A stretch of DNA of 40,044 nucleotides from the NCBI GenBank assembly GCA_964627855.1, contig CAZVLE010000120.1:1-40044 (forward strand), in the 5' to 3' direction. Within the stretch, counting starts at the first letter, position 1; each line of letters starts with the position of its first letter. A program made the translations under genes and the position numbers. This DNA comes from CAZVLE01 sp964627855. Lineage in GTDB: Bacteria > Bacillota > Dethiobacteria > DTU022. Positions 24,797-31,898 of the stretch are shown here, in pieces. The notes under the pieces are model-generated. The model saw only the letters and a program-made list of their open reading frames with translations, was not told the DNA's origin and searched no databases.

Positions 24797-26104
24797 TCAA
24801 TTAAGCAATGATGGCAGAAAAGTAGCCAGGGCAGGAAAAGCAATTAACAAGGCCAGGCAGACTACAATGGCAAAAAGAAATGGCCAGACACCCCTGAAAA
24901 TTACTTCTAAGGGCACATCCCGGGCCACGCCTTTGACTATATAGACATTCATACCCACCGGTGGTGTAATGACGCCCATGGCAACAACCATTACAATAAT
25001 AACTCCAAACCAGATCGGATCATAGCCGAGAACAGTCACAGCTACCGGCAAGAAAATCGGAATGGTGAGCAGAATCAGGGCCAGGGCATCAATAAAACAA
25101 CCGAGGAGCAGGTAGATGAGCAAAATCAGGGCTATTACGGCAAAAGATGGCAGGTCAAGCGCCGCAGCCCATTCAGCAAGGGCAAAGGGAATCCGGCTGA
25201 TAGCAATAAAACGACCAAAAATAACCGCAGATGCAACCAGTAACATGATCATTGCCGTAGTGCGGGTCGTATCAGCCAGGGATTTTTTGATGATTTCCAG
25301 ATTTAACCGACGCTGGATCAGGGTTACCAGCATGACCCCGGCAACACCAACCGCACCGGCTTCGGTAGGCGTAAACCAGCCGGCAAAAAGGCCCCCCAGG
25401 GAAATTGCAAAAATAACTAATACCTCAACCAGGCCGCCACCCATAGCCTGAAAACGTTCACGCCACCCGGCTTTTGGTCCGGCCGGCCCCAGTTCCGGTT
25501 TACGTCGCGACACCAGGTAAATAGTGAACATGTAAAGAAACATCAGCAGAAAGCCGGGAATAATACCGGCAATAAATAGCCTGCCAACCGACTGTTCGGC
25601 AGCAATACCATAAACAATAAAGATTACACTGGGCGGTATCAATACACCAAGGGCTCCTCCAGCGGCAACACTGGCCGTAGATAGGGATTCGTCGTAATTG
25701 TACTTGCGCATCTCAGGTAGGGCAATAGCACCGATTGTCGCTGCAGTTGCAGTATTTGAGCCACAGACCGCCCCAAAGAATGCACAGGTAACCTGAGTAG
25801 CAATTGCAAGCCCACCAGGCAGATGCCCGACAAGCTTGTAGGCAAGGCTGTAAAGCCGGCTGCCAATCCCGGCATGAAAAGCAAGAAATCCCATCCAGAT
25901 AAACATGGGGATTACACTCAAAGAATAATTGGAAAAAGTTGAAAAAAGATCGCTTGAAACAAGGGCAAACGCTGCCGATGTAGTTGTAAGGTAACTAAAC
26001 CCGACAAAACCAACGATGGCCATGGCGTAAGCTATTGGCATTTTTAAGATGATCAGAATAAAAAAGAAAATAATACCGACCAGGCCTATTGTGATCGGGT
26101 TCAA
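24797..26104 (-). CDS. dctM: TRAP transporter large membrane subunit DctM
   Basis: The 435-residue permease has about a dozen hydrophobic helices and the family motifs 'MFIWMGFLAFHAGIG', 'AVCGSNTATAATIGAIALPEM' and 'ALGVLIPPSVIFIVYGI', with 'GVITPPVGMNVYIVKG' near the end. It moves an organic acid or similar solute inward, typically driven by Na+. It overlaps the dctQ stop by four bases. Confidence 0.96.
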   Translation of the reverse strand: MNPITIGLVGIIFFFILIILKMPIAYAMAIVGFVGFSYLTTTSAAFALVSSDLFSTFSNYSLSVIPMFIWMGFLAFHAGIGSRLYSLAYKLVGHLPGGLAIATQVTCAFFGAVCGSNTATAATIGAIALPEMRKYNYDESLSTASVAAGGALGVLIPPSVIFIVYGIAAEQSVGRLFIAGIIPGFLLMFLYMFTIYLVSRRKPELGPAGPKAGWRERFQAMGGGLVEVLVIFAISLGGLFAGWFTPTEAGAVGVAGVMLVTLIQRRLNLEIIKKSLADTTRTTAMIMLLVASAVIFGRFIAISRIPFALAEWAAALDLPSFAVIALILLIYLLLGCFIDALALILLTIPIFLPVAVTVLGYDPIWFGVIIVMVVAMGVITPPVGMNVYIVKGVARDVPLEVIFRGVWPFLFAIVVCLALLIAFPALATFLPSLLN

Positions 26105-26589
26105 GCCTGATCACCCCCGGCCAGCAGCTTAAGTGTTTTTAAGAGAACTGTTAAAGCCAGAAAAACAAATCCCAGCGCCACCAGGTAAATAAAAGGATAG
26201 AAAACCAGCTGCGTGGTAGGAGCCACTTCACCACTTAAGGCAATGCGGGTTCCATAAGTAAACAAGTGATAAGTGGCAAAGAGTAAAAAGAGAAAAATCG
26301 GTCCGTTAATAATTATTTCTATCAGTCGCTGTAAAGAAAGGGGTAATCTTTCCATCATGAAACCAACAGCAATGTGACTGTTTTCTATCGCACAGCGGGC
26401 CAGGGCCAGGCCAACTACTGCTGCTGTTAAGAAGCCGACCATTTCATAAGTACCAAGAATTGAACGGTTCAGAAGAGTCCGGCCCAAAATATTGGCCACG
26501 ACCAGTAAAGCGGTCGCGGCCAATATAGATCCTGCCAGGGTATCTATGATTCGGCTTAATTTAATTACAACTGTTTCAAACATCTGCAT
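26101..26589 (-). CDS. dctQ: TRAP transporter small membrane subunit DctQ
   Basis: This 162-residue protein has four hydrophobic helices, with 'ANILGRTLLNRSILGTYEMVGFL' as the DctQ signature. It partners DctM. It begins one base from the end of dctP and overlaps dctM by four bases. Confidence 0.94.
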   Translation of the reverse strand: MQMFETVVIKLSRIIDTLAGSILAATALLVVANILGRTLLNRSILGTYEMVGFLTAAVVGLALARCAIENSHIAVGFMMERLPLSLQRLIEIIINGPIFLFLLFATYHLFTYGTRIALSGEVAPTTQLVFYPFIYLVALGFVFLALTVLLKTLKLLAGGDQA

Positions 26590-27666
26590 TTAATACTGGT
26601 CCGCCAATCTTTTCACTGTTTCCAGAATGATTTCGCCGTCAAAACCCATCTGGTCCATGCGTTCAACAAAATCCTTTTGAATTGGCTCGATCTTTTCAAT
26701 CCATAAATTCATTTCTTCTTCGCTAAGCATTATTTCCTCCTGCCCCGTTTCTTCAACTGCCCAGACCAGGGCTTGTTCGTTCTGGACATCCCAGAGACCG
26801 GCCGCTATTTCTTCAAAGAATTTTTCATTTACCGCAGTGATCGTTTCCTGAAGATCGGGAGGTAAAGAGTCCCATTTATCTAAATTCATAGTTACAAAGA
26901 AGACCGCATTATAGAGAAAGGGAGTCCGGGTCAGGTAGTCCGTTACCTCGGCGTGGCGCCATCCCTGCAAGACTTCAACAGGAGCCAGGTTGCCATCCAC
27001 AAGCCCCCGGGCAAGGGCTTCGTAAGCATCCGGCTGGGGCATAGCTTCCGGTGTAGCACCCAGGAGGGCCAATGTATCTGCGCTCAACCCGGCCGCCCTG
27101 ATCTTCATCCCCTGCAAATCACCCAGATTACGCACAGGTCTGGTTGTGAAAAGATCTCCCGGACCGGTAGCCAGAACAAACATTAGTTTGGTATCTGCCA
27201 CTTCATCGGGACTAAGTTCTTTGATTCCTTCCCAGGCCACTTTGCTGGCAGAGTAGGAACTTTCATAGACTATGCCGGGCAATTCAAAAGCTTCGAGAAC
27301 CGGAAAACGGCCACGGGTATAAAAGAACGCCGAGAGGCCGATATCTGCAATACCGGAAACCACCCCGCTGTAGGTTTCGTCGGCCTTGATCAGGGTTTCA
27401 CCAGGGTAACTGGTTATCTCAACTCTTCCTCCGGTTGCTTCATCAAGAGCAGCAGCCCAACCCTGGACAAGCTCTGTTTCCGCCGGATGACCGGCAGGAA
27501 AAAAGTGAGCCAGGCTGAATTCATAAACCTCTCCGTTGTCCTCGATGAATGCTTCGATTTCTTCGACGACTTCTCCAACTTCTTCAATGATCGAATCTTC
27601 TGCTGCACAGCCGGCCAGGGCCAGCATAAGCAGGCAGGCCAGGAAAATGATTACTACCTTTCTCAT
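26590..27666 (-). CDS. dctP: TRAP solute-binding lipoprotein DctP
   Basis: The 358-residue binding protein has a lipoprotein signal (MRKVVIIFLACLLMLALAGC) and a very acidic linker (IIEEVGEVVEEIEAF). Its DctP domain carries 'FFPAGHPAETELVQGWAAALDEATGG', 'SGIADIGLSAFFYTRGRFP' and 'LGDLQGMKIRAAG', including the usual arginine that binds a carboxylate. ATG at 27666 has AAGGAGGAG upstream. It hands its ligand to DctQM. The ligand is likely a carboxylate; its identity is unknown. Confidence 0.95.
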   Translation of the reverse strand: MRKVVIIFLACLLMLALAGCAAEDSIIEEVGEVVEEIEAFIEDNGEVYEFSLAHFFPAGHPAETELVQGWAAALDEATGGRVEITSYPGETLIKADETYSGVVSGIADIGLSAFFYTRGRFPVLEAFELPGIVYESSYSASKVAWEGIKELSPDEVADTKLMFVLATGPGDLFTTRPVRNLGDLQGMKIRAAGLSADTLALLGATPEAMPQPDAYEALARGLVDGNLAPVEVLQGWRHAEVTDYLTRTPFLYNAVFFVTMNLDKWDSLPPDLQETITAVNEKFFEEIAAGLWDVQNEQALVWAVEETGQEEIMLSEEEMNLWIEKIEPIQKDFVERMDQMGFDGEIILETVKRLADQY

Positions 27667-27744
27667 CTCTAACTCCTCCTTCAAAAAGTGTTTAGATTTA
27701 GGCCAGGGCACAAATAAATACTCCGGCTGGAGTATGAGAAAGCA

Positions 27745-27769
27745 AAAATTAACCGGCCCTGCGGCCGGT
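27745..27769 (-). terminator. Terminator of the sulfur-transfer operon
   Basis: On the minus strand ACCGGCC and GGCCGGT pair around GCAG, followed by TAATTTTTG. It lies about 95 bases after the stop of the DsrE-like gene and just before dctP. Confidence 0.75.
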
Positions 27770-27862
27770 ATATAATACTTGCTTACCCTGCCGTCCTACC
27801 ATGCTACAAGACTGGTATTTCGACACGGTTTGCAGAATTCCTTCTTATTATCTATATTTTTA

Positions 27863-28237
27863 TTAAAAAGTTAAGACTGCATCAGCCTCCAGGGCCAGGT
27901 CATTTAAGGTTGCCGCCCCGGCTATTACTGCCTCTTCCAACAAGTCTTCTTTCTTGATCTCTCCGCCAAAGAGCTGCATGCTCTGCTGGCAGGCCATGAT
28001 TTTAATACCCTGGGCTACAGTTTGCTGCAACACTTCCAGCAGGGTCGGGAATTCACCAATTTTCACCTTTTCCGCCTCTGTTTTGACCAGATTCTTTAAA
28101 CCAAGGCCAAGGAAATATATAGTAGGTTCCAGGCCCATCGCCCTGGCTGTCTGGGCCAGTATTAAAGGCGAGTAGAGTCGCTCAGGGGTATTAGTACCGC
28201 TGGTTTGCACATAAAGTATTTGTTTCACATCAGCCAT
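27863..28237 (-). CDS. DsrE-family sulfur-relay protein
   Basis: This 124-residue protein has 'MADVKQILYVQTSGTNTPER', 'ARAMGLEPTIYFLGLGL' and 'GIKIMACQQSMQLFG'. The cysteine in 'MACQQSM' is at the DsrE active-site position, which can carry a persulfide. ATG at 28237 has AAGGAGAGG nine bases upstream and follows the TusA-like stop by one base. It is the last gene of the iscS-iscU-tusA-dsrE cluster, which suggests sulfur relay between these proteins. Confidence 0.88.
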   Translation of the reverse strand: MADVKQILYVQTSGTNTPERLYSPLILAQTARAMGLEPTIYFLGLGLKNLVKTEAEKVKIGEFPTLLEVLQQTVAQGIKIMACQQSMQLFGGEIKKEDLLEEAVIAGAATLNDLALEADAVLTF

Positions 28238-28238
28238 C

Positions 28239-28595
28239 TTATTCAACCTCTCCTTCATCTTTTTGGATTAGAAAATGATATTCTCCATCTTTCTGTCTCG
28301 TTGTTATTAATTTATGCCCGGCCCGTCTGGCCCAGCGCGGTATATCCTCCAGGGAAGCCGGATCATCGGCAACTAGCTCCATCAAGTTACCCTTTTCAAG
28401 CCTGTCAATTTCTTCTTTGGCCTGCATCACCGGTAAAGGGCAGTAAAGACCAACACAATCTACGCGGTGAATAGTAAGTTTATCTTCCCCGGGGCAATTG
28501 TATTTGCCGGAATCAGGATCCGGGCAAATCGGCATATCACAGAAAGGGCAGCTGCACGAACCTTGTTTTTCTTCAATAAGCTTTTCTTTTTTCAT
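28239..28595 (-). CDS. TusA-like sulfur carrier with Cys-rich N-terminal extension
   Basis: This 118-residue protein has a TusA core from about residue 42 (VDCVGLYCPLPVMQAKEEI), with the conserved CPxP cysteine, and ends '...KLITTRQKDGEYHFLIQ'. Before it is an extension with five cysteines (CSCPFC, PIC, NCPG) that could bind zinc or an Fe-S cluster; ordinary TusA lacks this. ATG at 28595 has AGGAGGTG. It lies between iscU and the dsrE-like gene. Confidence 0.88.
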   Translation of the reverse strand: MKKEKLIEEKQGSCSCPFCDMPICPDPDSGKYNCPGEDKLTIHRVDCVGLYCPLPVMQAKEEIDRLEKGNLMELVADDPASLEDIPRWARRAGHKLITTRQKDGEYHFLIQKDEGEVE

Positions 28596-28624
28596 CACAA
28601 CACCTCCTCGAACAAAAATCACAA

Positions 28625-29008
28625 CTATAGCTTGAGTTTTTCCTTAGCCATGTAATCTTCTATGGCTTTATGCAGGGCATCTGCTCCGAGATTGGAGCAA
28701 TGCATTTTATTGCCGGGTAAGCCACCCAGCTCTTCAGCAACCTGTTTATTGCTTATCTGCAGTGCTTCTTCCAGGGTTTTACCCCTGGCCATTTCTGAAA
28801 CCATGCTTGAAACGGCAATGGCGGCACCACAGCCAAAAGTCAGGTATTTCACGTCTTCAATGTGGTTATCTTTAACCTTGATCGTAAATTTCATCATATC
28901 CCCGCAGACGGGGTTACCAACTTCCCCAACGCCATCAGGGGCATTGATTTCTCCGATATTGCGCGGATTTGAAAAGTGGTCCATTACCTTATCACTGTAC
29001 TGAGGCAT
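28625..29008 (-). CDS. iscU: IscU/NifU-type Fe-S scaffold
   Basis: This 127-residue scaffold has all three cluster cysteines, C35 (NPVCGD, with the conserved Asp37), C60 (FGCGAA) and C104 (MHCSNLG). It also has the usual 'SDKVMDHFSNPRNIG' start. It overlaps the end of the IscS-like gene by 17 bases and has an AAAGGAGGG SD inside that gene. It should assemble a cluster; its natural sulfur source is unclear because the adjacent IscS-like protein lacks its catalytic lysine. Confidence 0.96.
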   Translation of the reverse strand: MPQYSDKVMDHFSNPRNIGEINAPDGVGEVGNPVCGDMMKFTIKVKDNHIEDVKYLTFGCGAAIAVSSMVSEMARGKTLEEALQISNKQVAEELGGLPGNKMHCSNLGADALHKAIEDYMAKEKLKL

Positions 29009-30188
29009 CCTGTTGACCCTCCTTTAAAAATTGATGATAAAGTGGTGACATATTACGCAGCAATGAGCTTACCTTTGTAAAATGCTCCGTTATATAAGGA
29101 ATATCTTCGCTGCTACTTCCCTTCCCCAGGGTTAACTGCAAAGATCCCTGGGCCATCTCAGGCGGCAGACCGATTGCCGCTAAAACATGTGAAGATTTTA
29201 AAACCTGCGATGAACATGATGAACCGCTGGATACATAAATACCGTCCATTTCAAGTCTCATCAGAAGAGCCTCTCCCTCGACGAAATCAACCGTTACATT
29301 AAGATTATGGGGGAGACGGTCACGTGGGTGCCCATTTAAGCTCAGGTGAGGAACGTTGCTAAATAAGCTTTCCTTAAGTTCATCCCTGATTGCCTCTGTA
29401 GCTGATGATCGTTGCTCAAGGCTCAAAGCAGCAATACGCGCAGCCTCGCCCATACCGGCAATAGCAGCCACGTTCTCTGTACCGGCCCGGAGACCCCTTT
29501 CCTGAATTCCGCCTTCAATCAGGGGCATAAGCCTGGTGCCACGTCTGACGTAAAGGGCTGCAGACCCTTTGGGTCCATAAAACTGATCTCCGGCCAGGGT
29601 CAGCATGTTTATTTCCGTCTTATCTGTCCTAAGGGGTATCCACCCCACCGCAGCGGCCGCGTCAGTATGAAAAGGGACATCCTTTTCTCTTGCCACTGCA
29701 GCGAGCTTTTCAATCGGTTGAACGGTTCCGATCTCAGGATTGGCAGTCTGAATTGTCACCAATATGGTTTGTTCGTTAATTGCGTTTTTCAGCTGCTCCG
29801 GATCCACCAGGCCATAACGGTCAACTGGCAAGAGTGTGATTTCAAAACCTTCTTTTTGTAATGTTTTCAACTGGTTTAGCACGGAAAAATGCTCAATAGA
29901 AGAAGCTATAATATGATTTCCCTTTTTCCTGTTAGACCGGACGAAGCCTTTTATTGCCAGGTTGTTTGCCTCGGACGCCGAGGCGGTAAATATTATATCT
30001 TTCGGCTCTGATCCAATCAGGATGGCAACATTTTCCCTGGCCTGACGAAGCACTTTTTTCGGTTCTTCTCCAAGGCCATGGCCACTGGAAGGGTTACCGT
30101 AATGCTCGCTATAAAAAGGCAGCATTGCTTCAATAACTTCCTGATCAAGAGGAGCAGCTGCAGCATAATCAAGGTTTATCTTTTTCAT
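28992..30188 (-). CDS. IscS/NifS-like protein lacking the PLP-binding lysine
   Basis: The 398-residue protein has the fold and landmarks of class V aminotransferase-type cysteine desulfurases: NLDYAAAAPL, EANNLAIKG, H100 (EHFSVLN), D176 (HTDAAAAVG), 'GPKGSAALYVRRG', and the mobile-loop cysteine C325 (SSGSSCSS). The usual 'SAHK' with the Schiff-base lysine reads AGDQ, so the lysine is Q202 and its neighbouring His is D201. The usual Gln after Asp is A179, and the 'NNE' motif reads NPE. It should not form the normal PLP aldimine. I recall that Archaeoglobus fulgidus IscS also lacks this lysine (Asp there) and still complexes IscU. The start ATG at 30188 has AGGAGAG. Confidence 0.92.
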   Translation of the reverse strand: MKKINLDYAAAAPLDQEVIEAMLPFYSEHYGNPSSGHGLGEEPKKVLRQARENVAILIGSEPKDIIFTASASEANNLAIKGFVRSNRKKGNHIIASSIEHFSVLNQLKTLQKEGFEITLLPVDRYGLVDPEQLKNAINEQTILVTIQTANPEIGTVQPIEKLAAVAREKDVPFHTDAAAAVGWIPLRTDKTEINMLTLAGDQFYGPKGSAALYVRRGTRLMPLIEGGIQERGLRAGTENVAAIAGMGEAARIAALSLEQRSSATEAIRDELKESLFSNVPHLSLNGHPRDRLPHNLNVTVDFVEGEALLMRLEMDGIYVSSGSSCSSQVLKSSHVLAAIGLPPEMAQGSLQLTLGKGSSSEDIPYITEHFTKVSSLLRNMSPLYHQFLKEGQQDASVQ

Positions 30189-30244
30189 CACTAATTCTCT
30201 CCTTTACTTGCTCACGGTTTGACGTTTCCTTGATCATTAAAAAT

Positions 30245-30266
30245 ATATATGTTATAATTCATATAT
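30245..30266. promoter_or_regulatory. Inverted repeat at the iscS start point
   Basis: ATATATG (30245-30251) and CATATAT (30260-30266) are perfect inverted repeats with an eight-base spacer. They lie downstream of the -10 box and close to the predicted transcript start on the minus strand, where a repressor such as an Rrf2/IscR-type protein could act. The AT-rich composition makes chance symmetry possible. Confidence 0.45.
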
Positions 30267-30268
30267 AA

Positions 30269-30297
30269 ATTATAGGATATAAAGATGTGGATGTCAA
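30269..30297 (-). promoter_or_regulatory. Promoter of the iscS-iscU-tusA-dsrE operon
   Basis: Read on the minus strand, TTGACA (30297-30292) and TATAAT (30274-30269) are both perfect consensus with a 17-base spacer. The start of transcription would be near 30262, about 75 bases before the iscS ATG. Confidence 0.88.
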
Positions 30298-30403
30298 CTC
30301 TTTTTAGCAGATAATTACAGCAGGCAGGATATATCAGAAAGCTGTTGAAATTATGCTATGACATCCAGGAGAACCTATAAAATATTTAAGACAGGAGTGA
30401 TTA

Positions 30404-30904
30404 ATGGTGAAAACCAAGGAAAACCTGATGGCGGCTTTTGCGGGAGAATCACAGGCCAATCGAAAACACCTGGCCTTTGCCCGCAAGGCAGAAAAAGATG
30501 GCTTTAAAAACGTAGGGCGCATTTTTCAAGCCATTGCCGAAGCAGAAACGATTCATGCCCTGAAACATTTTGAAATAGCCGATAAAGTTGGCAGCACCCT
30601 CGAAAACCTGCAGACGGCTGCTGAAGGTGAGCACTACGAATTCAGCGAGATGTATCCTGAATTCATTGAGACAGCCGATAAAGAAGGCGAAACAAAGGCT
30701 TTGCAGTCTTTTGAGTATGCCAACGCAGCAGAAAAAGTCCATGGTGGCATTTTTAATGATTTGAAGAATACTGTTGCCAAGGGGTCCGACCTGGAAAATC
30801 AGGATGTCTACCTCTGCCCCGTATGTGGCTGGGTTGGTCTCGACGAGGTTCCTGACCGGTGCCCGATTTGCAATACAGCCAAAAAAGCTTTCAAGCAATT
30901 TTAA
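30404..30904 (+). CDS. rbr: Rubrerythrin
   Basis: This 166-residue protein has a ferritin-like diiron domain (ENLMAAFAGESQANRKHLAFA; EAETIHALKHFEIA; 'EYANAAEKVHGGIF') with the ExxH motifs, then a C-terminal rubredoxin domain CPVCGW...CPICN. It reduces hydrogen peroxide in anaerobes with electrons from rubredoxin. ATG at 30404 has ACAGGAG upstream. A rubredoxin gene follows 84 bases on. Confidence 0.97.
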   Translation: MVKTKENLMAAFAGESQANRKHLAFARKAEKDGFKNVGRIFQAIAEAETIHALKHFEIADKVGSTLENLQTAAEGEHYEFSEMYPEFIETADKEGETKALQSFEYANAAEKVHGGIFNDLKNTVAKGSDLENQDVYLCPVCGWVGLDEVPDRCPICNTAKKAFKQF

Positions 30905-30988
30905 AATTATGCAACAGGCCTGGTTAAGATGAATCAGGCCTGTTAAAATATTAGCAGTTCAATAATATTTGAGAGGAGAAACACTGGA

Positions 30989-31159
30989 ATGAAAAGTTAT
31001 GTTTGTGAGCTTTGCGATTATACCTATGAGCCTGAAAAAGGTGATCCGGAAAATGGTGTTCAACCGGGAACAGCTTTCGAAGATTTACCGGATCAATGGA
31101 AATGTCCGGTTTGTGGCGCCGATAAAGATGAATTCCAGGTTGTGCCTGATCTAGCCTAA
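30989..31159 (+). CDS. rd: Rubredoxin
   Basis: This 56-residue protein begins MKSYVCELCDYTYEPEKGDP and has the second half of the FeS4 site as WKCPVCGADKDEF. The two CxxC pairs bind one iron. ATG at 30989 has GAGAGGAG upstream. It probably donates electrons to the rubrerythrin immediately before it. It is a full-length gene despite its size. Confidence 0.97.
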   Translation: MKSYVCELCDYTYEPEKGDPENGVQPGTAFEDLPDQWKCPVCGADKDEFQVVPDLA

Positions 31160-31266
31160 CAACTTTTGAGCAAATTTTTTATCTGGATAATGTGTAAAGA
31201 CTCATTTGTAAACATTTAAAACCTTTTTAGAAATTATTTGAAAAGAATGCTTAACCCTTATACCGG

Positions 31267-31298
31267 CAAGGGGACAGGTTTTTTACACTGTCCCCTTG
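31267..31298. terminator. Hairpin between convergent genes
   Basis: CAAGGGGACAG and CTGTCCCCTTG form an 11-pair stem around a ten-base T-rich loop. Neither side has a clean T run immediately after it, but its position between the rubredoxin gene and the convergent selenoprotein-like gene suggests a bidirectional stop signal. Confidence 0.5.
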
Positions 31299-31310
31299 GC
31301 CTGAAAAGTT

Positions 31311-31583
31311 CTAATTTTTTTCGACTACAAACCGACCGAACACCCAAAAACCAACCCAGTGAATTATCAATTCACTGTCAGCTAGTTTATCAATAACAAA
31401 GAAAGGAATTCCTTCTATCTCTGTTTTTTTAAATCCTTCTTCACTAACCGGTATGCCTGCTTGCACGGCAGGGGCAACTATAGAGCCCCCTCAGCCACCG
31501 CGTTGTTCAAGAAAAATGGTATAGGTACGTCCATTCTTTTCCATTTTCTCCAAAGCTGAAGGCATTATCTTAATCTTTTCCAA
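31311..31583 (-). CDS. Probable selenoprotein with in-frame UGA (RGG-U-GGS motif)
   Basis: Reading through one TGA (31493-31491) gives a 90-residue protein: start TTG at 31583, with AAAGGAGGG six bases before it, then LEKIKIMPSALEKMEKNGRT and YTIFLEQRGG-U-GGSIVAPAV. It continues QAGIPVSEEGFKKTEIEG and IPFFVIDKLADSEL up to a TAG at 31311. Both sides of the TGA read as one plausible fold, and the TGA is residue 31 between GG and GG. A hairpin begins one base after it, as expected for a bacterial SECIS. I recall a family of small proteins called 'CC/Se motif (seleno)protein' in anaerobes with a similar site; I could not check it. The alternative is a nonsense mutation. The selenocysteine machinery (selABCD) is outside this window. 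Confidence 0.75.
31467..31496 (-). promoter_or_regulatory. SECIS-like hairpin overlapping the UGA codon
   Basis: On the minus strand, GGC - UGAG - GGGGC - UCUAUAGUU - GCCCC - U - GCC folds into a stem of five pairs (GGGGC/GCCCC) with a nine-base loop, extended by GGC/GCC around the UGA. The loop includes a G near its 3' side. This placement, directly after the UGA, fits bacterial SECIS elements read by SelB. Confidence 0.6.
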
Positions 31584-31640
31584 CTTGCTCCCTCCTTTTG
31601 ATCCTAAATGCAAACACCATCATTTTAAGAATGTTTCTTA

Positions 31641-31649
31641 ATTATAACA
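31641..31649 (-). promoter_or_regulatory. Extended -10 promoter for the selenoprotein gene
   Basis: The minus strand reads TGTTATAAT, an extended -10 box (TGnTATAAT), about 60 bases before the TTG start. No good -35 box is seen at the usual distance. Confidence 0.55.
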
Positions 31650-31745
31650 GATATCCAGAGATAATGGGAAGACTAAGAAGCCAAAACTCAAAAGCAGGGA
31701 TGTTTTTATAGCTGTAGAAACATAATAAAATAGTGGAAGCGGTTC

Positions 31746-31860
31746 AGCCGGCGAAACTACCCGGCTTCACCGACAACTTAAGCTGCTCCTAAGAATTTAT
31801 GGATAGTCAGTATACCTTGGAAAGACCAATTCTTATTGTCGTACTCTAGGCTGAGCAGTT
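31746..31860 (+). promoter_or_regulatory. Foldable leader upstream of glycerate kinase
   Basis: Three stems can form in the leader: AGCCGG/CCGGCT (31746-31751 with 31761-31766); AGCTGCTC/GAGCAGTT (31781-31788 with 31853-31860, one G-U); and, inside the latter, AAGAATT/AATTCTT (31791-31797 with 31828-31834). It lies 38 bases before the start codon of the kinase. I recognise no known riboswitch consensus. The rest of the 31584-31898 gap holds no gene that I can see. Confidence 0.4.
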
Positions 31861-31898
31861 ACAAAAACAAAAATTAAAAGCCAGCGGAGGACTGGAAG

